Shown here: positions 20,837 to 32,999 of the stretch, in pieces | Layout: every line of letters starts with the position of its first letter | Position numbering within the stretch: the first letter of the stretch is position 1 | Assembly (NCBI GenBank): GCA_036873755.1 | Contig: JAVTVY010020452.1 | Coordinates: forward strand, 1-64,000 | Direction: 5' to 3' | Origin: Hanleya hanleyi | Lineage: Eukaryota > Mollusca > Polyplacophora > Lepidopleurida > Hanleyidae | Length of the DNA stretch: 64,000 nucleotides | Program-made: the position numbers and the translations under genes | The notes under the pieces: model-generated | What the model saw: the letters and a program-made list of their open reading frames with translations, nothing else | Database searches by the model: none | Told to the model about the DNA's origin: nothing

Positions 20837-21968
20837 CTGTAAACAATAGCAAACATCGATGTACGAAGTGATATACCCTATTTTGTAATACGATACGTTG
20901 AACTACAGAATACAAAATGTGTTCAAGATAAAACAAAAGTGTGCATTCATCACTCATGACCGCTTCTCTCAAGTAAAGTGTCACCTCTTGTTGCGGATCA
21001 TATCCTGCATAAAGTTACACAACTGTAAATATCTACATTAGCCCCAAAATGGTGAAACGAGTAGTAAAGAAACTCTTGAGAAACTCGTAACTGCTGTGGA
21101 CCATGATTTTTTTCATTTTTGGCCTAACAGGCCTTCATATAAGGCAAGTTTTACCTTATTACTGTTCCGTTCATAGTTACAACTTTTATCTTTCCGCTGC
21201 CCTCAGACGAAATACTCGCATGTGTATATGTGCGAATTTGTGATTGTGTGCAACCCTTTTCACGAATTATAATAACGAGCGATTATTTGCGTTAGCGGTT
21301 CCCTGTATTTACTTCAGGTCACTGTTGTACTTTGAAGTCCAAAATCGATACGAAAAAAAAGAGAAACATGAAACTACTTTGTTGTAGTTTTTGGATTTGG
21401 AGATTCGAACCGAAAAGGTGGCGTTCCTTTAATCTGTAGGCCGACTCTGTAACCATTCGACCAAACAGTTGTTACATTTTTACCTGCGGCACGCAGGTCT
21501 ACAGGAGGCTCGCGTTGTTGTTGTTCTTGTTCTTGTTGTTCTTGTGACTTTTTTAAATACGCATGCGCTAAGGCAGTGAGATCTCTGCCACACTTTTCTA
21601 CCCCCGATGTCTCATGACAACCCTGCCTTCAGGCACTTTGTAATGCATTTGCTACTTCTCACTGGAATGAATTATAATTCTTTGATTATCGTTCAGACAG
21701 GCATTGGTCCTTGATCCGGTCAGGTGAGTTGTCAATTTATCTTAAGTCACCAAAACTATTTCAATTCTGGCCTACCATTCAACCCACTGCCTACACTGAA
21801 CAGTATACACGTTACAATATCCTTGAAATTGCTTGTATACCAAGGACGATGAACCACAGCCTTCTCAGTGGTTCAACTAATATGCATACAGTTCATAGAC
21901 GACTCTATGAATTATTGCTTCGTTGATTTCGGTTCAAACTTTAATTCTCTTAAAACTTTCCCCGAATA
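20837..21968. other. Intronic sequence; possible tRNA-like fragment at 21396-21470
   Basis: On the minus strand, GGTCGAATGGTTACAGAGTC and, 40 bases later, GGTTCGAATCTCC resemble the A and B boxes of a tRNA or a tRNA-derived SINE. The stems do not fold into a clean cloverleaf by eye, so I do not call a tRNA gene. The rest of the stretch shows nothing supportable. Confidence 0.3.
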
Positions 21969-23757
21969 AAGATGTTTAACTCACGGAAATGACCATTTGG
22001 TATGATGTTTAACTTTAGCCCCCAAGCAATTCGCATATATGGAAATGTGTTTTGAAAGGAAGAATAATTTAACCCTCTCTGGGAATCGAAACAATGACCC
22101 GCCAATCCGTGGAGTTGCACTTACTGTCTTAGCCATACCGAATCATTGATAATATTCAAAACTGACTTTATGCACAAAATGACTATTCAGTATTTAATGA
22201 GTTAGACAACCTTGTTCATGAACAATACATCACAGTTGTGTAGTTATATTGTACACTTTCGGTTACAAACATGAAATTTGGCACATGGCTATTTTGAGTG
22301 ATCCTCTTTCGGAGCACAGTCTCTCTATCCTCGTTCTCGCAAGCCAGTGCCTTGCTTCGCTGGTATTGATGTTCCCATCCTCTTCAGCACACAGAATCCC
22401 TTTAGATTAGCATTAATCACTCCCGTAAATTCAATACTTATTTGTATCAGCAGACAATAGGAGAAACATATTGCATTTGACTTTATTCTCTCAAGCCAGA
22501 GCCCATTTCTGCTAGAATTTACTGATTCTACACGTCACAATTTACGTTACTTTGTCAATCAGTTTTACGAATGGAATTACGTCATATATTAGTAGATACT
22601 GACCATAAATGCCATCTATTTGACCTCGTTCTCAAAAGCTAGGGCCTTGAGTTCCTGGAGGGGTTTTGAGTTTGATTTTGATACTTAGATACCTTTCATA
22701 TTGACAATAACTTGGCGGTCAATAAAAGATAATAACGAGAATTCGACATCATTCTCTTACACACAGATCTTGTTTAGTGAACTATAGCCCTGACATTTCT
22801 CACTTAAATCACTTTCGGAATGACTTAGTGACAAACATCCGCGAAATAAGTATGAGGAGATATTCATAGATACTGCAATGTTTCTTATTTGTAGTATTTG
22901 ATTTTTTATGAAGAAAATCAGCAACCTTCGAAAAGGCTTGGCCAAACATGTCAGATGGGATGACATTTCCTAAGAATGAAATGGTTAATCATTTATATAG
23001 AAGAAGCAAACCATGTCTTGGTATTGACTTGCTGTGTGGGAAAGAGTGGCAAGGTATTTAGTTTGCAGATGATATAACACACGTAAATGCAGAAACTTAA
23101 TTAATTATTCCAATGGAATATCAAGACTGTCACAGGTCTTAATTTGAATAGTGAAAAGTGTCATTATACCACTTGAACAGTTCGATAAAGTCTTCAACCC
23201 CATTCCATAGTTTCACAGATCAAAGTGATAGACCTGATACCAAATTCATTGAAAATTAACTTTGAAGGAAATATAAATTTTCCATTTTGCTCAGCACAGT
23301 AAGCGAGAAGGGAGACTAAAGAGAGTAGATCTTTGCGTTATGATTAAATCCTTGAAATTTGTTTGGATTTCCAAATATTTGAAAGCCTTTTTGATTTGCA
23401 AAAATCAACGGCTGAACCGAATGTTTTGACACTTGGCACACACGATACTTGTACCAAGACATTGCCAAACCGATCATTGTGACTTTGTCTGTCAATTCAG
23501 TATAGACGGCACGGACCAGTCAAAATTCTGAATGGGGAAAGTGAATATATATATATATATATATATGGCATCAGTCCTATTACGCAATTCCTACAATTGT
23601 GAGCTAGAAGTTGTAAATGACTTCCCTTGGCATGAAAAAAACCCCTGGCAGATGGCGCTTTTTTTCTACAACTACCACTACCTCCGCTGATGTCTTTCAC
23701 TCTATCATTGCCACTACCGCAGGTTTTGACTACAATGTAGTCATTTCTCACTTGTTT
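21969..23757. repeat. Long dispersed repeat, copy 1
   Basis: The block is collinear with 45443-46962 in the same orientation. Shared landmarks include GATGTTTAACT, TTTCGGTTACAAxCATGAAA, TGCCTTGCTTCGCTGGTA, AGATAATAACGAGAATTCGA, ACCTTCGAAAAGGCTTGGCC, an (AT)n run (23547-23567 here) and a final TCATTTCTCACTTGTT. This copy has about 270 more bases, including about 100 bases near its start. Neither copy has a coding frame or obvious terminal repeats. It may be an ancient duplication or a non-autonomous element. Confidence 0.8.
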
Positions 23758-25370
23758 AGCTGAAGATCATGTGCCGAATGGTGGTGAGCTACACCCTTAC
23801 AGATCAGTCCAAGCCTTTTGACATATTTCTATATTATGAAACTATAACATTTTACTTCACGTCACCACTGTACTTTTAAAGTCCAAAACAATTTTTCGGT
23901 ATCATTTAGGGGGAAACGCACAGCATTGGATACGATTGAGTCGTTTTGGTGAAAGGTGTCATACTTGATGATAATTCCCTCTGAAGAATATCACCATAAA
24001 CTGTTTTCTAATTACTCGTAATATTTTTTTGATTCATCTCTTCAGAATAGGAAAGTTCACCATCGTCGCTTGCAAATTATATTCTCGGTTTATAATCGCA
24101 ACACACTGAGGAAAAATTTACGTCCAAACCGAAAACATTGTTTTGTTTCTGGACTGGCTTCAGAGGTTTACAAAGAAAAACATGCTGTTTCCATCTCAAA
24201 AAGGACGATTTTACACGAATACGCTTCTTCAAGATGCAGATAATCAAAAACCTAAGCCCCAGTGTCTGAGAATTAATAGAACAACTGTAAAATTTATCTA
24301 TACGCCATATCTCAATTTGGCACTGAAAGCGTACCACATTGGGGAATAAATTCTTGCTAAGCCGCGCCAGGTCCTTTATTCTCTACAACAGTGTTTTGTG
24401 TGCCTAAATATCAACAAAAAGAATAAAAGAATACATGAAAGCAAATTTCGATATCACGAAGAATTACAACACATATAAGGGAAGTGGGAAGAGGTACCGA
24501 CATACTGACTGCGTCACATGACTTCACGGAATAGTCTTCTGGTTAACCTATTCTAAAGCACATACCAAGAATCTAAAGCACATACCAAGAATCTAACGCT
24601 TTTGTTGTACCTGTTCATGTGGCAACTTGGATGATATGACCATACGGCCCCTAGCACCGGCATAAGCGGTAGTAGATACAAATCTAGAGAGCTATGATGG
24701 AAATGCTCTGACAACTCGTATACTGGTAATTGGTGAGCTGTTTCGCTGTGACAACTCGTAAATTGGAAGTGTAAATATCGAGTAGATTCCATATGTCATA
24801 CAGTCCAAGAGCCAGGGTCGAAAATGGTACCACTGGATGATGTGGTAAATTCTAGCAATGTTTTTGAAGATGTATATGTCTGTGCAGGTTATCCATATGT
24901 GATAACCGATGCTGATCGATAACTTAGGAGTAATAGTAACTCTACCCCTTTCATCCTCCTGAATCCAAACTATTGTCTAGCAGACATTTTTATTTTATTA
25001 TTTCTGCCGAGATAGCGATCTGTAAATGATCACACTTTGCATCGTAAGCAAACATAGTTTCACAATATCATCATTTTGTGATTGTTGATCTGATCGATAA
25101 ACTATAATCCGTTACCGACAACTGCTGACAGCAATGTCGGAGATGCTAAAATAAGACCAAATTCAGAGTTCATATTAAGTATATCAGATCTCTGTCCGAA
25201 GAAGTGAAAAATCACGCGAAGGACCTCGATATACAACGTACACACAACAGCACCAGGAACATCAGTGATGCGGATTGAGTATAGGAACGTCATGAAGTAT
25301 TGTCAGCATCATCAGAAACAGTCTACCACCTCTTCCTTCCCTAAAAAACTAAGACCTTTCAAGTCTGTCT
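23758..25370. other. Intronic sequence with short repeats
   Basis: A perfect tandem pair CTAAAGCACATACCAAGAAT is found at about 24554-24593. The stretch 24512-24563 is about 50 bases related to 33868-33918 (ATGACTTCACxGxATAGTCT, then GGTTAACCTATTCTAAAGCA). The stretch 24602-24690 is the reverse-complement partner of 625-712. No exon could be supported. Confidence 0.45.
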
Positions 25371-25550
25371 GCTTGTAATCTGGTGCTATTAGTAATGTGT
25401 GAATAACTTCTTATGTCTGCTTGGAATCTGGTGATATCACTGCCGTGTAACTATATTTTTATGCCTGATTGGAATCTGGTGCTGTTAGTGTCGTGTGCCT
25501 AACTATTTATGTCTGTTTGGAATCTGGTGCTATAATTGTTGTGTGTCCGG
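25370..25550 (+). repeat. Diverged tandem repeat, about 58-bp period
   Basis: Four diverged copies share GTCTGxxTGxAATCTGGTGxT followed by a loosely conserved TGTGT block. They lie just before the LINE 3' fragment. I infer no function. Confidence 0.65.
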
Positions 25551-25591
25551 CCCAATAAGTTGGGATTCGGAGAAAAGAGCTCGAGAGGGAG

Positions 25592-26035
25592 AGGGAGAGG
25601 GAGAGAGAATTAAGGTTTAACGTCGAGTTCAGCAATATTTCAGCTATATAGCGGCGATCAAACAAAATTCTAAGTGTTCAAGTTAATAACTTAGTAATCC
25701 AACACATTGAAACATACACACATTAAAACTTATGCAACAAAGCGATTTCTCTCAAATAACCCAAGACACAGCCCTCCCTCACCCGACCAAAAAGATCTTC
25801 TAAAGTAGTTCCTCGATAAAAGGATTTCTTACAATCTTAAAAATCTGCACAGCCGATAAGAATATGTTTCACTGTGAGATCTTCGTGGCATGGAACACAC
25901 CTTGGCAAGGGCTCTTTTTCTTTAGTAAATGTTCGTGAGTTAATCGTGTATGGCCGATTCTACATCGTCTGTTCATGGCTTGATCGAAAAGTTTCTGGCT
26001 ACTCGGATGAGTATAGCCTATAGTTTTTGCTCGAG
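25592..26035 (-). mobile_element. LINE 3' end, truncated
   Basis: The block is about 85 percent similar by eye to 32495-32935. On the minus strand it encodes the end of a LINE ORF2 (CHEDLTVKHI motif, then a Phe/Arg-rich C-terminus), a short 3' UTR and a 3' end reading CTATATAGCTGAAATATTGC, then TGAACTCGACGTTAAACC and a purine-rich run. 5' truncation is the normal result of incomplete reverse transcription. Confidence 0.75.
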
Positions 26036-26300
26036 CGGGGAAGGGTTAACATAGTGTGATATACCACTCTAAAGCTGCCGATTTGCAACAGTTATGACAA
26101 ACTGATAAGAAAATATAGCTCTTCCAAAACTATTACCGGCCGATCAGGGCCTATGGACTAACCTGATTTAAACAAAAAAGAACATGGTTGAACTCCTGAC
26201 TGACTGAACAAGGTTGTGTTCCATTCTTCACGCATCGGTATTTTACTTCATATCAAGTCGAAATAGGCCCGATGTGATGAAATACCTCGAGTTATCTTAC
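26036..26300 (-). other. Intron sequence after the PAN exon
   Basis: Directly below the PAN exon on the minus strand the donor GTAAGATAACT begins an intron. The frame continues for 17 more codons before a stop, but the donor and the phase match with 20836 favour splicing. Confidence 0.5.
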
Positions 26301-26591
26301 CCTCATAACATATCCTAATGTAAAGGTCAACGTCAGCGTTGTATGTCCACACTTTGGCGTCTGAAGGTAGGAACTGACTGGTCGCGTAGTAAAGGGTGCA
26401 GCGTTCGACGTTCTCAACATCAGGCGTACTACTGTTGTTAAATGTAACAGCCCAGCACGCCTTGCATTGATTCAATAATTCCCTGCATTTCTGTTTACAT
26501 TCATCTGCGGTCGTTGTCGGAAAGGTTTCAGATGAAATATTCGCGAATACGTTCACAGAAGCATTTTGCTCAGTCCTGAATGCACATTCCC
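26301..26591 (-). CDS. PAN/apple-like domain exon of the CTLD-PAN gene
   Basis: A minus-strand exon is bounded by an acceptor (TTCTTCACAG) and a donor (GTTATGAGG|GTAAGA). It is symmetrical (phase 1 at both ends, 291 bp), the class of exon most easily shuffled among extracellular proteins. The 97 residues contain at least seven cysteines in a PAN-like arrangement: GECAFRT, ADECKQKC, NQCKACWAVTF, ERCTLYY and IRICYEG, with several N-glycosylation sequons (NAS, NIS, NNSS). PAN domains mediate protein or carbohydrate contacts outside the cell. It follows the lectin exon at 27109 and precedes the repeat exon ending at 20836. Confidence 0.75.
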
Positions 26592-27108
26592 CTGTGAAGA
26601 AAAATACCCAAACGGACAAGATAGTTACATTTGATGGCGTGTAAGAAATATTATTAACATTTAAAATTAACTTCGGAATGCTCACAGAACGCATGTGCTA
26701 ATAATATAAACCCACCTTACTGGTATTTATATGTGAGTGATTGAGTTGGAATTAACATCCAAATCAACTGGTATAAGTCCATTCAATAAAGCGGATATAA
26801 TTCATAGGGTTCGTACTTCATGTAAGTATCACGAGACAATGCATACCATAGCCAAATCTGGGGACAACAATATGTCTAGACCTGTGCCTTTTCAGCGACA
26901 CAAAGACACGGACAATAGTGCCTACATGAAGTATCGACCATTCATAGAGGAATTAAAATAAAGTTATTATCCATGAAAAATGTTGTTTCTGGTTTCTCAA
27001 TATTCTATTACAGGGACCACTTGCAGAACTATAACTAGACCATTTAGATACCGCGAACGTGTTCAGAAAGGCTAATTACCACGATGTTAACCGAATTACA
27101 TGATATAC
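26592..27108 (-). other. Intron between CTLD and PAN exons
   Basis: About 517 bases separate the donor after the lectin domain (ACAAG|GTATATC at 27108) and the acceptor at 26592. I see no other exon. Confidence 0.6.
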
Positions 27109-27338
27109 CTTGTAGATTTTCACATAGAAACCTTTGTTTATTCTCACACGGGTGTGTACTCCATTCCCCATTATATCGGTAAACGTTGACACAAGGATCG
27201 GTGGTCGGGAGAAAGGGATAGCCTGGTGCCCAATTGTGGTTCTCATTGTCCAAGTGTTTACAGAGGCCAGTCCAGGCGAAAGTGGCGTTGAGGTCAGTAG
27301 CGTTGGCATAATGGAGTCCGATCCAGTAATAGAGGTAT
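27109..27338 (-). CDS. C-type lectin-like domain, second exon
   Basis: The 230-bp minus-strand exon has an acceptor (TTTTATATTGAAG) entered in phase 2 and leaves in phase 1. It encodes YYWIGLHYANA, FAWTGLCKHL, NHNWAPGYPF, DPCVNV, GEWSTHPC and RFLCEN, which is the C-terminal half of a CTLD with the WIGL core and the Cys pattern of its two disulphides. The usual calcium and sugar motifs (EPN or QPD, and WND) are not present; the second is replaced by WST. A calcium-independent or protein-binding lectin-like role is therefore more likely. It joins in frame with the exon at 36567-36744. Confidence 0.8.
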
Positions 27339-27590
27339 CTTCAATATAAAACATCTTCAATGTTAATTAGTCATTAAATTCAATTCAAATCAATTCAATA
27401 ACTTTATTCCAGACACAGCAGACATACATAATAATATGATTCTGGGGGTATATGAAACTACACTAAGAATGTTATCACGTTTCATTAATACTGACTAATT
27501 CCAAAACGGTGTATGATATAAAGTACATATTTCAATAATACGGATACCTTTTAGAGAATATCCATACCTTCAAATCACTTTTCGTCCGTG
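27339..27590 (-). other. Start of the 9.2-kb intron inside the CTLD
   Basis: AT-rich intronic sequence holding repeated AATTCAAT units near 27377-27400. No gene. Confidence 0.4.
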
Positions 27591-28212
27591 GTCCGTCGTC
27601 CGTCCGTCAGTCCGTCCGTCCGTAAACAATTCTTATCGCGATTTCTCAGGAACTACTGCATGGATCTTTCTCAAATTTGGTACACAGGTTCCCCTTGGGG
27701 TATAGTTGTGCAAGATACCTTTCATGGTCCGATTCGAAAATCCAATATGGCCACAAGGCGACCATCTTGGATTTCCCCATGAAACCTTGTTATCGCCATT
27801 TCTCAGGAAGTTTTGCATGGATCTTTGTCAAATTTGGTACACAGTTTCCCCTTGTTGTCCAGTTGTGCAAGATACCTTTTCTGGTCCGATTCCAAAATCC
27901 AATATGTCCACCAGGCGGCCATCTTGGATCTCCCCATGCGACTTTGTTATCGTGATTTCTCAGGTAGTACTGCATGGATCTTTCTCAAATTTGGTACATA
28001 GGTTCCCGTTGGGTTCTAGTTATGCAAAATACCCTTTTCAGGTTCTTTTCGAAAATCCAATATGGCCACCAGGCACCCATCTCGGATTTTCCCTTGAAAC
28101 ATAGTTATTCTCAGGAACTACTTCATAGATCTTTCTGAATTCTGTACACAAGTCCCACATGGGGTCTAGTTGTGCAAGATACGTTTTTGATCCGATTCGA
28201 AAATCCAAGTTA
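27590..28212 (+). repeat. Tandem repeat, 157-bp period, four copies
   Basis: Units carry ATTTCTCAGGAACTACTGCA, CAAATTTGGTACACAGGTTC, TTGTGCAAGATACCTTTTC and CCACCAGGCGGCCATCTTGG. Starts of the ATTTCTCAGG core at 27641, 27798 and 27955 are 157 bases apart; a fourth, shortened copy begins near 28105. The array is preceded by a GTCCGTCC simple repeat (27585-27622). It probably belongs to a widespread repeat family; open frames in it are by-products. Confidence 0.85.
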
Positions 28213-28833
28213 CGCTTCAAATTAATACGGTATTCCCGAGTTGTGACGTTGCATCACATGAGTCGGATGATCAAACAGTGGGACATATTCCATATCAAGA
28301 GGTTCAAATAATTCGGAATTAAATTGTATGTCTTCAAATTTTAAATCAGTTTTCTTTAGTCCAGTGAACTGCCCCACTGTTTCGTCTGTCGACGGGTCGG
28401 CTACATGAAGGGACGTCACTCTTGTGACACAACGTTACAACTCGACAACTGTAGACTAGTGCGTGTTTCGATCCAAGGGAATCCGGATTCAGACACTTTC
28501 GAAGTTTCAACATTACTGCGTGGATCCCTTCAGGATTAAGGATTGTACCATCTTACTATTTTCGAGCATGGTATCTTAAAAGAGATATCTCAAACTAGCC
28601 CAGTAAACCGAACAGAATTCGTTCCTACTTATAAAATCTTAAGTATGTTTCATAGCTCATGCCAAAGGGTCGACGAGATTTGTCTTCGCTTCCAGTACCC
28701 AATGATGACACGTGCAAAAAAAAATACTACAAAACGAAGATGAAGGATCCTCCGGACATTCAATTTCAGACTAACTTTTCTCTTGCACTATAACAACCGA
28801 CATAAGTACAGTTTCTAGAAATCTTGAAACTCC
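28213..28833. other. No gene recognised (intron)
   Basis: Short frames on both strands have no recognisable motif and no splice context. Nothing supportable. Confidence 0.4.
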
Positions 28834-28837
28834 TTAA

Positions 28838-29390
28838 CCCTATCTGGCCTGGGGGGGGGCATTATGGCCCCCCTACCAAACTTTCTGCGCTATATCCGGA
28901 ACGACAAAAAATGGAGAGCTGAAACTCCGCGACTTTATAGTTTGTCACATTGGGGTCATTTTGAGCCTATTTGCATGACCCCCCGAGCAGAGGATCATGG
29001 GTAAATCCAAGATGGCGGCCACATGGGGTAGCAGAAAAGTGATATTTTGGCCATATTTCTTCAAAATTTCTGCTTTTCCGCTATGAAAAGTGGGCAAAAA
29101 CTATTTTATTTCACATCACATTAATATTTACTAATTTATCATGCAGTTTTTACGGAGAAATTGCAAAAATAAAAAAACCTGGAAAATCTGACCAAAAAAT
29201 CGACCAAAAATCACTGTGGCGTCATCAAAGCGGCCATCTTGGATTGTTTTACATTTTCTGGTAGAGCTTGACCCAAGGGTATAGTGTGATAAGATCCAGC
29301 CTCCTAGCTCAAGGGGTAAGAAAAATAATTAGGGGGGGGGCAGCCCCCCCCAGGCCTGGACAGGTCCCAAAGAGCCCAGGCCAGATAGAA
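28838..29390. mobile_element. TTAA-flanked MITE, copy 1
   Basis: The element begins CCCTATCTGGCCTGGGGG and ends CCCAGGCCAGATAGAA, so its ends are inverted repeats, and TTAA flanks both sides (28834-28837 and 29391-29394). TTAA target duplications with CCCT termini point to piggyBac-type mobilisation. Its interior has no transposase. Related copies are at 30622-30833 and from 55469. Confidence 0.75.
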
Positions 29391-29394
29391 TTAA

Positions 29395-30621
29395 AAGTTA
29401 GAAAGATGATTCTTGTTGTTTTCCAGTGTCCTTTTTTCGATCTCTTTCTCTAAGATTCGAAATTCTGTAAACAAAATTACAAATCAATCGTTTGTTCTTA
29501 GTAACAATGGACAAAAAGATCCTCTGGTCGTTAGCCTACAATTATCGGACAATGGGGGGCGCCAAGATCCTTCAGGATCTCTCGTTTTCTACTGCATTTA
29601 CACTTCGTATAATCTATTCCATTCAAGTACTATCTGTGATATATACGTTATAAATTGTCATCTAATCTATAAAGACATAACAGTTTAATTCGGTGTCTTC
29701 TAATCCGAGAGAAATAACTGACTGGTAGAAAGAACAACTTTAGTAATTTTGTTTTCATAGCAATCCAAACGTTTTGAGAATTAAAACGTTACGAATTATT
29801 GAAGCGCAGCTAAAAATTTCGAAAAAAGATCATCAAATATTAAACATGAAACTAGTGCTTTCATATTTGGTATAGCCAAGAAAGTGTTTGAGCATGTTGT
29901 CATAACTAAAAAACAACTTGTTGATACTACATCTTTCGTAATTCCACCAAAGATGGACAGCATACATCGCTGCACAGAATGTTTGAAAAAGTTTTAATTT
30001 CATTCTATGGTACACATGTGAAATACGATCAAATACACCAGGACAAGGTCACTGTAACCTTATATCTAAAATACCTACAACCCGCAACATTATAGACATC
30101 GGGGCGTCATGTAAGACTAACTGAAACAGTTATAAGCTACCACACACTTATCCGAGGTGCCAGGTATCGATTTACATGAAGAAGACTCGTTATGTGGGCA
30201 CTGTGGGGATCGGATCAGAACTATAATCTTACTTATGATTATGCTTGACCACAAGAGATTAACTTCATGGCCAACCAAACCATTAATCCTTTCAAAACAC
30301 TATAAAACGTCTCTGTTACACCTCCTTCTCCCTCTAGAAAATATCGTCCCAATATTGGCTACATCAACAATAACTATCAATGTTAAGTTCACGCAGTGAG
30401 GGGCGAAATCTCTCAACTTAAAGATGGGTAACCTATTCGAGCTTCATCTTAGGTATCATGCTTAACTTAACGAAGTTCATTCAAATCAGTTGAAACATTT
30501 CAACATTTTCAATAATTTGGATCATTCAAGCTGCTTAGTATTTGCGGAATCAACGCAACAGTAGACTGTTTTTATACCACGTTTAACAAAAACTCACATT
30601 TCCGTTTCCGCTTTGGCTTAT
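29395..30621. other. No gene recognised (intron)
   Basis: AT-rich sequence between two MITE copies. Two open frames of 80-91 codons show no domain. Nothing supportable. Confidence 0.4.
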
Positions 30622-30833
30622 CCCTATCTGTCCTGGGCGATTTGGGGTATACCGCAGTTTGGAAGGGGGGGGGAGGGGGTGCTCAAAATAGCGCCAATAT
30701 GATAATCTAAAAAGTCAAGAAGTTTCAGCTCTCAATTTTTTTTCGTTCCGGAGATATGAGCAAAACACCTACATTGGGGGGGGGGGGGATGGTAGGGACG
30801 GAGAGTGACACCCCGCCCCCAGGCCAGGTAGGG
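30622..30833. mobile_element. TTAA-flanked MITE, copy 2 (short)
   Basis: The left end CCCTATCTGTCCTGGG and right end CCCCAGGCCAGGTAGGG are inverted, followed by TTAA (30834-30837) and preceded by the one-off variant TTAT. The interior resembles copy 1 with a large deletion. It interrupts or abuts the LINE fragment that begins at about 30838. Confidence 0.7.
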
Positions 30834-30837
30834 TTAA

Positions 30838-32462
30838 GTCTTAGTCCTTGGTAGAGAATACGATCAAGCTATGCCAAGTTTGACTTGCTTGCACCGTTGT
30901 AGACAATATAGCCATAATCAAGCTTAGAACGAACAATTGATCAACATAAATGGAGACGCGTCTTCTGAGCTCCTGCCCACTTATAGCTGGCAACTACCTT
31001 CAACAAATCAAGAGCTTTCGTGCACTTAGCTTTCAAGCGATTTATATGCGATTTGAATGTTAGTCTGTGATCAAACAATATTCCTAAGAATTTGACTTCT
31101 TTCACTCTCTTGATTTCAAATTTATATTTCTAATTTTTTGTGCTGGAAATACAAAAGTGTATACAACTTGCCTTTGCTCTGGATAACTTGAAACCATTTT
31201 TGCTCTGGATAACTTGAAACCATTTTCTAGACACCACTTCTGAATTCTATTTAGACAAAACTATGATGTTCTCTCAATATTATGTCTACTGTTTCCACTA
31301 AACGATATGTTAAAATCATCAACAAATAGTGAACCATCAATGGATTTATTCAAAACTGCAGCTAAGCCACTGATCTTGATACTAAACAGAGTAGTAGACA
31401 AAATACTACCTTATGGGACACCTTGATCTTGATCGAAATGATCAGAAATTGTTGTACCCAACTGAACTTGAAATCGTCTATCGTTCAGACAGTTGGATAT
31501 AAATAATGGGTAAACGGCTTTTTAAACCCCATATATGGTCTTTTAAAATCCCGTATTCACAATTAGTATATTAGGCTTTTTCTAAATAAAAAAATAAATA
31601 AAATAAAATAGAAACCACATTCTTGACATAGAATTCTAATCTAAATGAATGGTGATTAGTACTTTTTACGGAAAACAGCTTGAATATCAGTAAGTTTCTT
31701 TTCAGTTTCAAGGTAACAACAAGGTGATAATCTATCATTCCTTCCGTTGTTTTACAAACACATTGGACGATAATTACCTGGGTCTGTATGGTTACGGCCA
31801 GGTTTTAGAACTGGTATATTAATGGCGTTATGATGGAAAGTCTTCTGTCACCCAAAGTCTGTTAAGCATGACGTTCGTTCATTGAAAACTAAGCGATATA
31901 GTTATTCGAGGAATATTCTGTTTCATTCTTCTTTTTGATTTGGAGATTTTGAAATTTAGGTACATAATTGTCTGACGAAGAGTTTTTAGAAATTGTTTCG
32001 CTTAACTTGTTTGTAATTTCTACTCTGTCAGTGGTCACCTGATTTCCATCATTGAGACGATGAACACTGGACGTGGAGCTTTTACATTTTATTCTTTGAA
32101 TCGTGTTCTAAAACTTTTTTATAGAAGCATATGTATTGATCTTAAAAGCATAATTTTCCTAAGAATCACGTTTCTTCTGTTTCATGATCCCACGAGCTTT
32201 AGCTCTAGTAACTCTGACATCTTTCAAATTTTCAGAATTAGGATGTCGGCGGAAACATCGTTCAACTTTCGTCCTACATTTCCTTGCATCTCTACAGTCA
32301 TTGTTAGACCATGGTTTTTAATATGTGCAATTCCTGAGGATGTGGGTATGGTTTCATTAGCAGTCTTAATCAGCATATCTGAGAATAACTGTATAGGATC
32401 AGGAACATTAGTTAAAGAATGCGTTTGTAGTTTTTGTGAGCAAAGCTTTTCAAAATCTAGCC
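30838..32462 (-). mobile_element. LINE fragment B: reverse transcriptase region, decayed
   Basis: On the minus strand the fragment encodes, in order, a linker (NDGNQVTTDRVEITNKLSE), a finger/palm region with a DQGVP-stop-GSIL block at about 31400, the catalytic SLFVDDFNI at about 31330, and thumb motifs (VKFLGILFDHRLTFKSHI, RSKLDYGYIVYNGAS) down to about 30850. Stops and frameshifts break it, including TAA where the conserved Gln of the PQG motif should be. Motif order and wording fit Jockey-superfamily ORF2. The 3' end is cut by the MITE at 30833. Confidence 0.8.
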
Positions 32463-32999
32463 AATTTGCCCTCTCAAAATTATACCTTGTTAAAGGGAGA
32501 GAGCGAGAGAGTTAAGGTTTGACGTCTCGTTCAGCAATATTTCAGCTATATAGCGACGATCAAACAAAATTCCAAGTATTCAAGTTAATAACTTAGTAAT
32601 CCACCACATTAAAACTTACACACATTAAAACTTATGCAACAAACCGATTTCTCTCGAATAACCTGAGACAGTTCTCTCTCACCCGACCAAAATGATCTTC
32701 CAAAGTAGTCGCTCCATAAAAAGAATCTCTTACAATCTTAAAATCTATACAGTCGATAAAAATATGTTTCACTGTGAGATCTTCGTGGCATGGAATACAC
32801 CTTGGACCTGGCTCTTTTTTAGTAAATGTTCGTGAGTTAATCGTGTATTGCCGATTCTACATCGCCTGATCATGGCTTCATCGAGACGTTCTTACTGTTC
32901 AGATGATTATAGCTTACAGGTTTTTTAACTCATGAAGTTTGCTATTATTCACAGCATCCCATAAAGATTGAAACCATTTTCTCACAGACGTACAGAGAT

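Noticed and set aside
21396..21470. tRNA-like sequence on the minus strand
   Set aside because: A- and B-box-like words are present but no clean cloverleaf could be folded by eye.
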